Positions 49,526-58,414 of a stretch of 64,000 nucleotides of DNA are shown piece by piece (the first letter of the stretch is position 1; the number at the start of each line of letters is the position of its first letter). The notes below the pieces were generated by a model. The model had not been told where the DNA came from and did no database searches. It worked only from the letters and a program-made list of their open reading frames with translations. A program made the position numbers and the translations under genes. Location: positions 1,057,408 through 1,121,407 of the forward strand of contig NW_004443692.1 of NCBI RefSeq assembly GCF_000330505.1, in the 5' to 3' direction. The DNA is from Entamoeba invadens IP1. Taxonomy: Eukaryota; Evosea; Mastigamoebida; Endamoebidae.

Positions 49526-50635
49526 TCAGACTTGAATTTTTTCTTTTATGTTGAATGCGGGGCATTTGAGGGGCAATGGAGCCATCTCGAGATCCCACAT
49601 TGAGTTTGCTTGTAAGACATCAATAACTCTGTTTTTAGGGATGTTCATTGAGGTGACTCGCTTTGGTGTTTTAGTTTCTTTTTCGTCCGAGAGTGACTGT
49701 GCCAAAGCAGAAACAAGGGCGTAATCTCCTTTGCTGTTCTTGAATATATTTGTTTCATTCTTTTTGTGGTGAAGTGATGTCCGCTTCTCTTTGTAAGGAG
49801 TCTGCTGTTGCTTTGTACTCTGTGCTCGCGAACGAACAAAGATCCCTTTCTTTTCTTTCAACTTCTCTTTTTCTCGTTCTTTCTCTTCCATATAAGCTAT
49901 CACTGGGTCGACCTCTAACAAAGCAAATCCCTTTTTGTCGTATCCAGTCACATCAAGGTTGACTGTCGTAATCATGTCTTTAGGGAAGTTGGCGATCAAA
50001 GCAGCGATACAACTCTGAGCCAAGTTAGTCTTAGTCAATGCAAGAAAAGGGTCTGATGCATCACCAATTAACATACAAGCTGAAAAAACCATTGCCAAGT
50101 TATCGACCCCCATCTTAGTTTCTTCGAAGTGCGCAGACAACTCTTGTAAGAAGGAGATGATGTATATGACCATCTCTTTATTGACAGAAGGAAGTTTGTT
50201 GAGCAACTCTTTGATATTGTCCGGGTTATTACTAATATCCGAAACAACCTCTTCACTTACAAAGAAGTCGTAGCAGTTGGTTGGAATAATTGGAGTTGGC
50301 AGTTCTCTAAGAAAGAGTTTGAAAAGCCCTGCAATAGTATTACAACTACAGTCCTTATATATTTGATACTGTCCTTTATCAAATAAGTCTTTGTAACATT
50401 CGACCTCTTCTTGTTTGCCAGGTACTCTGAATATACCTTCATGAGTCTCACATTGCATGTTTTGAAGTGTGTCGTGCATCAATACATAAATAAGAGGAAT
50501 GGATAGCGACGGATACTCTTTAGATTGGTACGACATCACAACGCTTAATTCCTGCCCAAAAATTGGTCCAGCGTTCAACAGTGCCATTCTCCTTCTTTGA
50601 AAATGGAGTTTTTTGGATTTTTTTGATTCAGGCAT
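49526..50635 (-). CDS. Rho GTPase-activating protein
   Basis: The protein has 369 residues. The RhoGAP domain (about 28-215) has the catalytic arginine in EGIFRVPG (Arg 70), KLFLRELPTPIIP, and NLAMVFSACML, the three signature blocks. The C-terminal part is a basic, charged region with Lys/Glu runs (EEKEREKEKLKEKKG) and is probably disordered. No membrane or lipid-binding domain is apparent. It should switch off Rho/Rac-type GTPases in actin remodelling. The ATG at 50635 starts a short basic N-terminal extension before the domain. It neighbours the transmembrane kinase (rightward) and the cysteine protease (leftward); there is no sign of co-transcription. Confidence 0.93.
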   Translation of the reverse strand: MPESKKSKKLHFQRRRMALLNAGPIFGQELSVVMSYQSKEYPSLSIPLIYVLMHDTLQNMQCETHEGIFRVPGKQEEVECYKDLFDKGQYQIYKDCSCNTIAGLFKLFLRELPTPIIPTNCYDFFVSEEVVSDISNNPDNIKELLNKLPSVNKEMVIYIISFLQELSAHFEETKMGVDNLAMVFSACMLIGDASDPFLALTKTNLAQSCIAALIANFPKDMITTVNLDVTGYDKKGFALLEVDPVIAYMEEKEREKEKLKEKKGIFVRSRAQSTKQQQTPYKEKRTSLHHKKNETNIFKNSKGDYALVSALAQSLSDEKETKTPKRVTSMNIPKNRVIDVLQANSMWDLEMAPLPLKCPAFNIKEKIQV

Positions 50636-51190
50636 TCACGTATTTTCAATCTTTTATCCCTTCGATTTTTTACTTCGGCATTTTAAGTCGGTTGTTTTAT
50701 TTTCCTGAAACTTGCCGTGAAGGACGGCTTTCTAACAACGGTGAGTAAATAACTTTCAAAGAAATTAACACTATAAACTCTATTTTTGTTCGTATGAAAG
50801 TGTTTCGATCTCCATATCTTTGGCAATTTTGACAAAGTCGCTTCTTATCTCTCTTATTTATATATTTCTAGTAACAGTACTATTATATTAACTTCTTTAT
50901 AGAATACATTGTAATAAACTCAATGTATTTCCAACAGAACTAAAAACGTCTAAAATGCCGCTGAATCACTTTTTTTTCTTTCAAAAACACGAAAAAAAAC
51001 AACAATTCATTTGTATTGAGTTTACTAAAGTATTAGTATCTATTTCTAATATTTTTTATTTTTTCCATTTGAATAAGAATCTAGAACTGTTTTAATATTT
51101 TAATAACACTTTTTCCACATTCACCCACAAGAAACCATTATAATGGACGTTTTTTGTGACCGCACAAGAACACAAAGTGAGCAAAGAAAG
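50636..51190. other. Intergenic region with a 9-bp hairpin
   Basis: This separates two leftward genes. AATACATTG at 50903-50911 is the reverse complement of CAATGTATT at 50921-50929, with a 9-nt loop. The rest is AT-rich and contains no gene. Confidence 0.5.
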
Positions 51191-52891
51191 TTAATTGAGA
51201 TCGAGTGAGCCTGTAAATACGGGTAGCTGGTACTCAAAAACAGACTTTGAGTATAATTCATGTGCATCGAATTGGGCGTTGAAAGTGACGTTGAACGAAG
51301 AGAAGACATAGGTGTCATGTCCACCAATGGGGTGTCTAAGGTTGTGTTCCAAGAAGACGTCATACGTCATGAAATAGTATCCGCAGTGTTCCGTGTTCAA
51401 GTACTGTGACAAATTGTTTGGAACAAAAATGCGCTCCAAGAACTCCCAGGTGGAGTATTTAGTCTTGATCCTCTCGACATTCTCTTCACTCCCAGGTAAC
51501 CACCTTAACAAATGAAACACAGCATATCCATTCTCGCCATCGGGATACTCAACATATGGTTTATAGTCCGACCCGTCACTGTCAGGTGATGTCTCGAGTG
51601 CATAATTATATGCTCTTCCTTCGTCTGTTGAGCAGTCTGCAAATCCATAATCATTTGCTTTTGCTTTTGTCGTTTCTGTTATTGAAGAGGACCCGGCACA
51701 CTTCAAAACAGTCGCTCCTTTCAACTCTTGCTCGATGAATGTGCGTGTGATTTGTGGACAAAGCTCAGGGTCTTGCTTTGATTTGAAACAGTCATATCTC
51801 ATAGGTATCCACCGCTTCGCAGAGATATAAGTCGGACAGATTTGGTCTTCATTAAACAACGAGTGGTTTCGCATGAAATATCCAAGTGAATGTCCCGAGT
51901 TAAACGTCCACGAGTTCTTCAAGATGAATCCCCCTCCCAAAAATTCGTCGTTCCACCCAACTATATTCATCGCGTGACCTCCTCGATTCGTCACTTCTCC
52001 TCGCAGCTGAAAAATCCCATCATACGCAAACGAGAGTGACGACACGGTGCTACAAAATCCAGAACTACACGGCTTTGTATGACTGATGCACTCTTCTGAA
52101 GTTATAAATGGCGAGTTCTCATCACAGGGGTACAAATACGTTCGCCCCAAAGAAGCGTGTCCCCACCCGACAGGCGCTTTAGTATCAAAGATCATCTGTT
52201 TAATGTTTTGTGGGGTGTACTGTGATGTGACTGAGTGAATGGAAACTTCAAACGGGGTTTTGGTCTCGGGGGTTTTAAGGTCGACGGGGTCACAAACCCA
52301 ATCGGTGTCACCTCTCCTGACAGTGTAGTTGCAGATTTGTGTGGGGTAAAAGAACTTAGAGTTATACTTTCTGAAGTAATACATCCACTCGATTTCACCA
52401 TCGTCAGTCTTTCCTTGTCCCATTCCTCCGTCCTCACAAAATGGCGCAATATCACTTGGAATAGGCCCATACGTCCCATTACACAATTGAAGCATCAATT
52501 TGCCATACGCTTGCTCACTCAACGCAATGTACTCGTTTGGTCGTATTTTCCCCGTCGAAATTGCAAGCCGTCGCAAAGCGGATTCGACAAAGGAAATCGT
52601 TGCAAATATCCAGCAGGTTCCACGCGCTAGTTGAGCTTTCACTGGTGTTATTGTGTCTTCCGGAATGACATACACCTCGGGAAGTTCTTCAGTGACCACT
52701 GAAGAGTAACTGATCTCTCCAAACTTCGTTGAAAGCACAATCAAAGTGGTAACTGTCAATATTAAAGTGATGATGGACATCACTGTTAATACTGTATATA
52801 ACGTCCACAGCCATTTCTGCTCAACGGGTTTGTGTTTTGTGTCTGCCACATCGGAGATGATCGGATCGTCGATGTTGTCTATCGGCTCCAT
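51191..52891 (-). CDS. Membrane-anchored papain-like cysteine protease (clade C type)
   Basis: The protein has 566 residues. A cytosolic N-terminal stretch precedes a single membrane helix at about 30-55 (LYTVLTVMSIITLILTVTT), predicting a type II membrane protein. Papain-family catalytic residues are visible: oxyanion Gln in KAQLARGTCWIFA (Gln 87) with catalytic Cys 93, His in GGHAMNIVGWND, and Asn in ILKNSW. No inhibitor-I29 propeptide precedes the catalytic domain, unlike clade A/B proteases. In the C-terminal extension (after about residue 370) there are several Cys and no known domain. Entamoeba CP-C proteases share this N-terminal hydrophobic anchor (family knowledge). It probably acts in lysosomes, phagosomes or at the cell surface. 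Confidence 0.92.
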   Translation of the reverse strand: MEPIDNIDDPIISDVADTKHKPVEQKWLWTLYTVLTVMSIITLILTVTTLIVLSTKFGEISYSSVVTEELPEVYVIPEDTITPVKAQLARGTCWIFATISFVESALRRLAISTGKIRPNEYIALSEQAYGKLMLQLCNGTYGPIPSDIAPFCEDGGMGQGKTDDGEIEWMYYFRKYNSKFFYPTQICNYTVRRGDTDWVCDPVDLKTPETKTPFEVSIHSVTSQYTPQNIKQMIFDTKAPVGWGHASLGRTYLYPCDENSPFITSEECISHTKPCSSGFCSTVSSLSFAYDGIFQLRGEVTNRGGHAMNIVGWNDEFLGGGFILKNSWTFNSGHSLGYFMRNHSLFNEDQICPTYISAKRWIPMRYDCFKSKQDPELCPQITRTFIEQELKGATVLKCAGSSSITETTKAKANDYGFADCSTDEGRAYNYALETSPDSDGSDYKPYVEYPDGENGYAVFHLLRWLPGSEENVERIKTKYSTWEFLERIFVPNNLSQYLNTEHCGYYFMTYDVFLEHNLRHPIGGHDTYVFSSFNVTFNAQFDAHELYSKSVFEYQLPVFTGSLDLN

Positions 52892-52998
52892 TTGCCTTTA
52901 CAAGTTCCCCTCTTTTTCATTCTACCAACTTCTTAGTTAATTTTCTATACTTTTCTTTCTATTATCATCTTTCTTTGACGGTTTAATTATTTGAATGT

Positions 52999-53023
52999 CT
53001 TGATTAAATCTTACTTAATCAAG
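52999..53023. repeat. 9-bp inverted repeat
   Basis: CTTGATTAA (52999-53007) and TTAATCAAG (53015-53023) are perfect reverse complements with a 7-nt loop. It lies upstream of the protease start and downstream of the eS26 gene, in a 206-base gap. Confidence 0.6.
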
Positions 53024-53097
53024 TCTTCACAAAACCGCTAATTCTTTAAGATTGTTGTAATAAGAAGAAAACAGAAATAGAACAGGTCAGACGTTAA

Positions 53098-53535
53098 TTA
53101 CTGGAAGGATTTGAAAGGTCTTTCCTTTGGAGCAACAGCAACTTTTGGAGCGACAGCGATGACTGGAGCAGCAGTAGCTTGAGCTGGTGCTTCTGTTGGT
53201 TTTGCAGTTGTAGTCTTAGTTGATCTCTTGATGATTCTCTTTGGTGGGGTTCTGATCTTTCTGTCCTCGTGGGATCTGACTCTCACAATTCTTCCGTGAA
53301 TGGCACAGGCGACACAGTACTGATTTTTCAAATAAGTCTTCGGCAACTTATATTTGACGATCGCGGAGTTGTCGGAGATATCTCTGACGGCAGCGGCCTC
53401 GACGATGTTTTTGATTGTGTATCTCTTGATAGCCTTGTCCTTAGCAACACAGCGGCCGCAGTTTGTGCAACGAACGCTCTGGACGTGTCCTCTTCCCTTC
53501 TTTGCTCTGCCGTTGTTTCTTCTCTTGGATGTCAT
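53098..53535 (-). CDS. RPS26: 40S ribosomal protein eS26 with extended C-terminus
   Basis: The protein has 145 residues. The N-terminal block [20 protein letters not shown] with [13 protein letters not shown], and later [20 protein letters not shown], are the eS26 core with its zinc-binding cysteines (C-x2-C ... C-x2-C). eS26 sits at the mRNA exit of the small subunit. The last about 40 residues (Ala, Pro, Thr, Lys-rich) are a longer tail than in most eukaryotes. The ATG at 53535 precedes the core directly. The gene is intronless and leftward. Confidence 0.95.
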   Translation of the reverse strand: MTSKRRNNGRAKKGRGHVQSVRCTNCGRCVAKDKAIKRYTIKNIVEAAAVRDISDNSAIVKYKLPKTYLKNQYCVACAIHGRIVRVRSHEDRKIRTPPKRIIKRSTKTTTAKPTEAPAQATAAPVIAVAPKVAVAPKERPFKSFQ

Positions 53536-53919
53536 CCCTATACAAATTCAAATCTGAGTTGGTAACATTTTCTACTAAACCCTTGTTCGTATTCTTTAGC
53601 TCTTTTCTTATTAAACTACTAGAACTTAACCCACAGGTTTTTCTCTCTTTAATTTGTTCAATGAACTTGAATTTGGTTGTTTCCCGATTTAGTGGCTTAA
53701 TAATGGCCAACTTTCCGCCAAACGATAAAGAGAGTATTTCTGATTGTATTTAGTTTAACTAATTAGTAATTATATAACACTTTAATACCAGTAGTTTACA
53801 CTACCAAATTAGAGTTCTTAATTATATTTACTAGAATAGCGGAATCTATTTAAAGAATCACCGTCTAGCATTGTTACTATAAATTGAACTATACATATAG
53901 AGAACAATTACATATACAC
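53536..53919. other. Intergenic region
   Basis: This 384-base gap lies between two leftward genes. Open frames here (for example 53463-53753 plus) are shadows of coding-like composition with no start context. I see no feature. Confidence 0.5.
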
Positions 53920-55506
53920 TCAAGACAGAACACATCGAGATGACTGCTTCTTAGGTCTAGACTCTGTTGCTCTGATGTCACAAACCAACTCTTCAATGGC
54001 TTTAGTGAAGTTCTTGACATCGTTTCTAGCAGACACAATGAACACTCTGTGGAAAGATATATCGTCTTCCTCGGTCTGGGGTTCAAAGTCGTTTCTGATA
54101 ATAACAAAGCGTTTGTAGTGTTGATTCAACGCATCGATTTTATCGTTCACGAATTTTCGGGAGCCTGCGACGTTGTCTGAAAACACAAGAACGACACCGT
54201 CTGTGTCATTTTCTTCGAAATCGCTAATTTTCAACAAGCAAGGCACATCATTTACTATTTGTGTTTTTCTAAAGAGGTCTGCGATGGTGCTGTCCTTTTG
54301 CTCAACAAACTTCCCGAAGACAAAGTTGACGATAATAGAAGTCTTCCCAACCCCCTTCATTCCCACAACACTGATCTTATAATCATTCTTCCACTTCCTT
54401 TCTAAATCTGGGGAGTTCAATGGGGAAATTGGTTTCTCTGGTATTGGCGTACTTGGTGCTATTTTAGAGTCTTTATTAAGTTCATGTCCACATAACGGGC
54501 ATGTCGCATTCTCCAAACACTTCAATGAGAGCAGACATTCATAACAGCACAGTGGCGTCACAAAACTTTGACAGTACTCACACTTCGATGGGTTTTCGAT
54601 CGGCTTAAAACAGATTTGGCAACACTTCGACTGTTGCATGATGACGGAACCCGACTGTCGTCTTGTTTTATACATTTGTGAGTTTTTCCGGACGACAAAG
54701 ATGTGGTGATCTGTTTCGACGGACTCGATCTTATGGCGCTCGGGAATCGCAAATTTCTCCGGTATTAATTTCAGAAAGGAAAGCGCAATAAATCCAGTGT
54801 TCTCCTCGTCTTCCTTTCGTTCTTCTCCATTTTTGATGCTCATTTGCTTGTATTTTGCAACAGCCCACTCGTCCGAATTCAACGAAATGATTTCAACTAA
54901 CGCGTTTTGTGGGACTTTCAAAAACGACTCGTGGAAGGTCGGAGGAAACGCAGAGACCGTACGAGCTTTGAGTTGGTAGAATATCTGTGTTGTCGCGACG
55001 TTCTGATTCAACTGGAAATTCATGAAGTTGTAATTCTCGATGAATACCGTAACGATTTCTCTGTACTTCGCTAGGCGCTTTTCTTGGACTTTAAACAAGA
55101 ACGGCGTGAAGAGCTCTGACATTTCTTCGACCGCCAGATGACTTAAATGGACAAATTCAAAAAGATTGAGAATAGCGTTTCTCCGTTCAATTTGGAGAAA
55201 ATAGAGTAAAGCTCTTAACTGATGTTTCTGCGTCACTACCGTATTTTTCATCACAAGAAAAGCGTTATAGTTATATATTTCCGGGAAGAGTGGAGTCGTG
55301 TTCCTCAACAAAGACATTAAAATATCTCTCAACTTCTTAATATTGTTCTCTTTCTCCACATCGACACTTTCAACTCCGCCCAAACAAAACGTGTAGTGAT
55401 GAAACAGATCTTCCGGCGATGGGACAGCCAATTCCAAGAGTCGTTCAATGCAAATTGAGATGAGTTGAAATGGATCATTTGGAGTTATTTGTTGTTCCTC
55501 AGCCAT
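53920..55506 (-). CDS. GAP-like/SH3/zinc-finger/Ras-like GTPase fusion with CAAX box
   Basis: The 528-residue protein has an unusual order. Residues about 10-165 resemble a RhoGAP: ISICIERLLELAVPSPEDLF, LLRNTTPLFPEIYNYNAFL, then VEEMSELFTPFLF; the arginine-finger position reads EDLFHH, so the finger is missing. Residues about 180-250 look like an SH3 domain (ARTVSAFPPTF, EWAVAKYK, TGFIALSFLKLIP). Residues 295-341 are a RING-like Cys cluster. Residues about 376-510 are Ras-like: P-loop GMKGVGKTS (382-390), switch-I-like DSTIADLFRKTQIVNDV, but DxxG is replaced by SDFEEND and about 20 residues of switch II are absent; NKxD is degenerate (RNDFEP). It ends CVLS, a farnesyl-type CAAX box. This suggests a nucleotide-independent or pseudo-GTPase scaffold. 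No intron was found. Confidence 0.8.
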   Translation of the reverse strand: MAEEQQITPNDPFQLISICIERLLELAVPSPEDLFHHYTFCLGGVESVDVEKENNIKKLRDILMSLLRNTTPLFPEIYNYNAFLVMKNTVVTQKHQLRALLYFLQIERRNAILNLFEFVHLSHLAVEEMSELFTPFLFKVQEKRLAKYREIVTVFIENYNFMNFQLNQNVATTQIFYQLKARTVSAFPPTFHESFLKVPQNALVEIISLNSDEWAVAKYKQMSIKNGEERKEDEENTGFIALSFLKLIPEKFAIPERHKIESVETDHHIFVVRKNSQMYKTRRQSGSVIMQQSKCCQICFKPIENPSKCEYCQSFVTPLCCYECLLSLKCLENATCPLCGHELNKDSKIAPSTPIPEKPISPLNSPDLERKWKNDYKISVVGMKGVGKTSIIVNFVFGKFVEQKDSTIADLFRKTQIVNDVPCLLKISDFEENDTDGVVLVFSDNVAGSRKFVNDKIDALNQHYKRFVIIRNDFEPQTEEDDISFHRVFIVSARNDVKNFTKAIEELVCDIRATESRPKKQSSRCVLS

Positions 55507-55703
55507 CCTTTTGTGGTGTTAAATATTTCGTTTCTTCATTTTTTTTTCTTCAAGTTTTTATGGAAAATCATTGCCGTATTTACAGTTAATAACGTTAAAC
55601 TACTTATTTCTTTCATCTATTAGAATATTATTATAACAATCATATACTATTCTTTTTACTATTAATATACTATAATGCTTGGTCTTCTAAAAAATCAGTT
55701 CAA

Positions 55704-56363
55704 TCATCTTTTACCTCCTCGTTTGCCACCCATGGGCTTTCCTTTCCCTCCTTTGGGCCCACTACTCTTCCCGCCTTTATTCACGCGCTTTGAAAAGACA
55801 CCTTTAGATTTTCCCGACTTGTGGTCGTTCAATTTACTACTTCCGTCGCTGCGGCCCATTTGTGAATAGGCTTTGTCTCTGAATCGCTTCTTTCGCTCGT
55901 CCTTTTTTGCCTTCACCTTTCGAATAGTTTCTTGTTTACGCTTCTCTCGCTTGGCGTTGTTCTCTTCTTTTTGGACAATCAAATTCTTTTTACGTTGTTC
56001 GACAGCATCGATCTTCTTTTGAATCTTCATCAACTCGGGACGGATCTTGTCCATGTGGGAATCGTCCTTGAACATCTCCGCAAAATAATCGGCTGGGCGT
56101 TTGTATGGGTATTTCATTTCGTTAAAGATCTGACGCGCTTGTACGACAGAGGTCAGTGCTTGTCTGTAGAACACCAACTCTCTCTCGTAGTCATTATCAA
56201 CTTGACTCACTTGAGTCGTGTCTTCGGTAGTTATGCGCAGACGCTTAATAAACTCGTCGTTACTCATAGTATCGGGTGTTGTTATGTCCGCAACTATTTG
56301 GTCCATGAACTCGCCCATCTCCGGCGTGTTGCGGAGTTGTACTACCTTCGCTAATTCAGTCAT
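55704..56363 (-). CDS. EBP2: rRNA-processing protein EBP2
   Basis: The protein has 219 residues. The conserved EBP2 core is visible: ERELVFYRQALTSVVQARQI and KRPADYFAEMFKDDSHMDKI (about residues 60-110), matching yQALexVxxAR and RPxDYFAEMVKSDxHM of the family. Then comes a highly basic, coiled-coil C-terminal part (KKNLIVQKEENNAKREKRKQ) and a Gly/Lys-rich tail (GGKGKPMGGKRGGKR), as in homologues. EBP2 works in the nucleolus in 27S pre-rRNA processing and 60S assembly. The ATG at 56363 starts the conserved N-terminal region. Length is shorter than human EBP2 (about 300) but similar to other protists. Confidence 0.88.
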   Translation of the reverse strand: MTELAKVVQLRNTPEMGEFMDQIVADITTPDTMSNDEFIKRLRITTEDTTQVSQVDNDYERELVFYRQALTSVVQARQIFNEMKYPYKRPADYFAEMFKDDSHMDKIRPELMKIQKKIDAVEQRKKNLIVQKEENNAKREKRKQETIRKVKAKKDERKKRFRDKAYSQMGRSDGSSKLNDHKSGKSKGVFSKRVNKGGKSSGPKGGKGKPMGGKRGGKR

Positions 56364-56563
56364 TGTATGTTATGTATTTTCCAGTCTTTTTAAGAAACCC
56401 TGTAGTCCATCAATTAATGTTATATATAACATTTTATCAATTCATCTATTTTGAGTATCAAGTGATAAAAGATTATAAAATGGTATTTTACTATATATTT
56501 ATAATATGCACTTTATTATTGTTTTATTATAATTAAATTAGTAATTAATAATATTAATAAAAT

Positions 56564-56571
56564 AAAGAACT
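56564..56571 (+). promoter_or_regulatory. GAAC-like core promoter element
   Basis: AAAGAACT lies 17 bases before the ATG at 56588 and supports the first exon of the von Willebrand A gene. Confidence 0.45.
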
Positions 56572-56587
56572 CGATTCATCCATTCGC

Positions 56588-58221
56588 ATGATTCACCTGT
56601 TTGTGTTGATTCTGTTCACTAACGCGCAATACGACGCGTTAACGACAATATATAACCAATACGTTGACGCTTACAATGTTTGTTGTAAAACAGTTTTGAG
56701 TGGTAATCAATGACACAATAGAAACGAGACTCAACGAGAACGTCATGTTCGTCTGGGTGCTTCTATGACATTCACGGAGTGTACGAACAGTCTACACTTC
56801 AACAGTTATATTACTTAAACAAACCATATCCAACGGAACACCCTCACTTCTGTGGAAGGTCATGTAGTGTTTTGACTTACAAAACACCGATGGTTCATTA
56901 CTCGAAGAAAACAAACGAACTTGACAATGACGATATTTGTTGGTCGTACATCACTCCAACCAGGTTTTTGTATGTAACGCCAAATCCATTTTACGTCGCC
57001 GTACATCACAAAAATGCGGCCGTGTTTTATCCGGGGTACCAAACACTCTCGTATTATGACCCACAAGATTTTGAATCGATCAGGTCCGTTGGATATGGCA
57101 GGACGACTCTTTACATTCTCTTCGATATATCCAACTCTAACAGACAATTTGATTCCAAGAAGTTGGGGTTAGTCCATCTCCTCAACACCTTTTCTTCATT
57201 TCAGAACTCCCGCGTCGTCATCTTTAATAATGAAGCAAGGATGATGCAAGGGTTTGTGGACATCACGCACTCATCTATCGATCGACTCTCGGAAGATGTG
57301 TGTAAAATGGAACCTTATGGGGGGACAAAGCCATCCGAGCCATTTGAAGTTGTGAGGGACTATTTGATCCGCAACGATTTAAAAGGAAATGATTTCCACT
57401 GTCTTATGATAACTGACATGAAAGTCTATCAATCAAAGAAAACGTTACGAAACAAAATCATCTTATTACGGGAACGAGTGAGGCAGAGGTATAACGCTTT
57501 TTACTTCCACACCTTCGATGCGTCCGAAGACAACACTGGGAGAAGTGATTGGCTCAAAGAATTTGCGTGTGAGTTTGATGGGCATTACGTTGATTACAGT
57601 GGCAATGCCAACACTACTGTCGGCACAATGGATCGATTTATTAAGTCTCTTAAACACCGAATAGAGGCACTTCCCGTTCATACTAATTTCCCTTTTGTTC
57701 GAACAAGTGGCGTGCAATATGGCGTATTTTCAGAAAACGCCTGGGGCATCGCAAAGCCTCATTACATCGACTTCTCGTCGGAAGATCCACTCTTTCCTCT
57801 TCGACTGGCTTGGATCTTCTCCGCTGCGTTTTCTACATCTCCAAATATCGTGCCGGGGGACGCTACTTACTACCCAACACCAACCATCGACCCACTTAGA
57901 AAGTATGTCTTAGATGATTATCTGGGTCATCACTGTTCTAAGATCTCAGACTTCACGGTCGATGAAAGAGAAAAGATAGCAAAGAGCATCTCCGCATTCA
58001 ACTTGGACTGGAGAGTGCCCACTAAACTCAATTTTTGTAAATACGACAGACTCCTTCAAGACATCGACAAGACAAATCAGTCCCTCTTCTGTGTTTCTGA
58101 AGGAAGTTGCCCAGACAAAGACGCTTTTACTAAAGCAGACTACAATTTTTATCTTCGAAAGACGTGTTCTTCTCCTTACATCTCTGTGTTCTTTGTAACA
58201 CTCTTAATTCTCTTGTTTTAA
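56588..58221 (+). CDS. Secreted/GPI-type von Willebrand factor A domain protein, one intron
   Basis: Exons are 56588-56677 and 56722-58221; the 44-nt intron begins GTTTGT, ends AATAG and is phase 0. The protein has 529 residues with a signal peptide MIHLFVLILFTNAQ. An N-terminal domain of VWA_N type holds Cys residues (SCSSGC, FCGRSC). A von Willebrand A domain follows from about residue 160: LYILFDISNSN gives the MIDAS D-x-S-x-S, with PYGGT and MITDMK as further metal-coordination sites. The C-terminal VFFVTLLILLF is a hydrophobic tail that ends the protein, fitting GPI attachment or an anchor. The family includes alpha2-delta calcium-channel subunits and adhesion proteins, so adhesion or calcium-channel regulation is plausible. 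Confidence 0.88.
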
Positions 58222-58414
58222 TTTACTAATTTCAACTATACTTCTATTTCTATACATTTTTCTATATCGTAATTATTAAATTGTTTATACTATAAACTAG
58301 TGAAATGGCATCTATTCTAAAAGTAAATAAAACCATGGAGAGTACTATACTGAAATTAGAGTCCAAGTATTAGATAATTAAAGTAAATAAACTAACAACA
58401 AAAATGAGAAGAAA

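Noticed and set aside
53441..53753. Frames overlapping the eS26 5' end on both strands
   Set aside because: They are shadows of the eS26 coding region extended by chance; no start context or domain.
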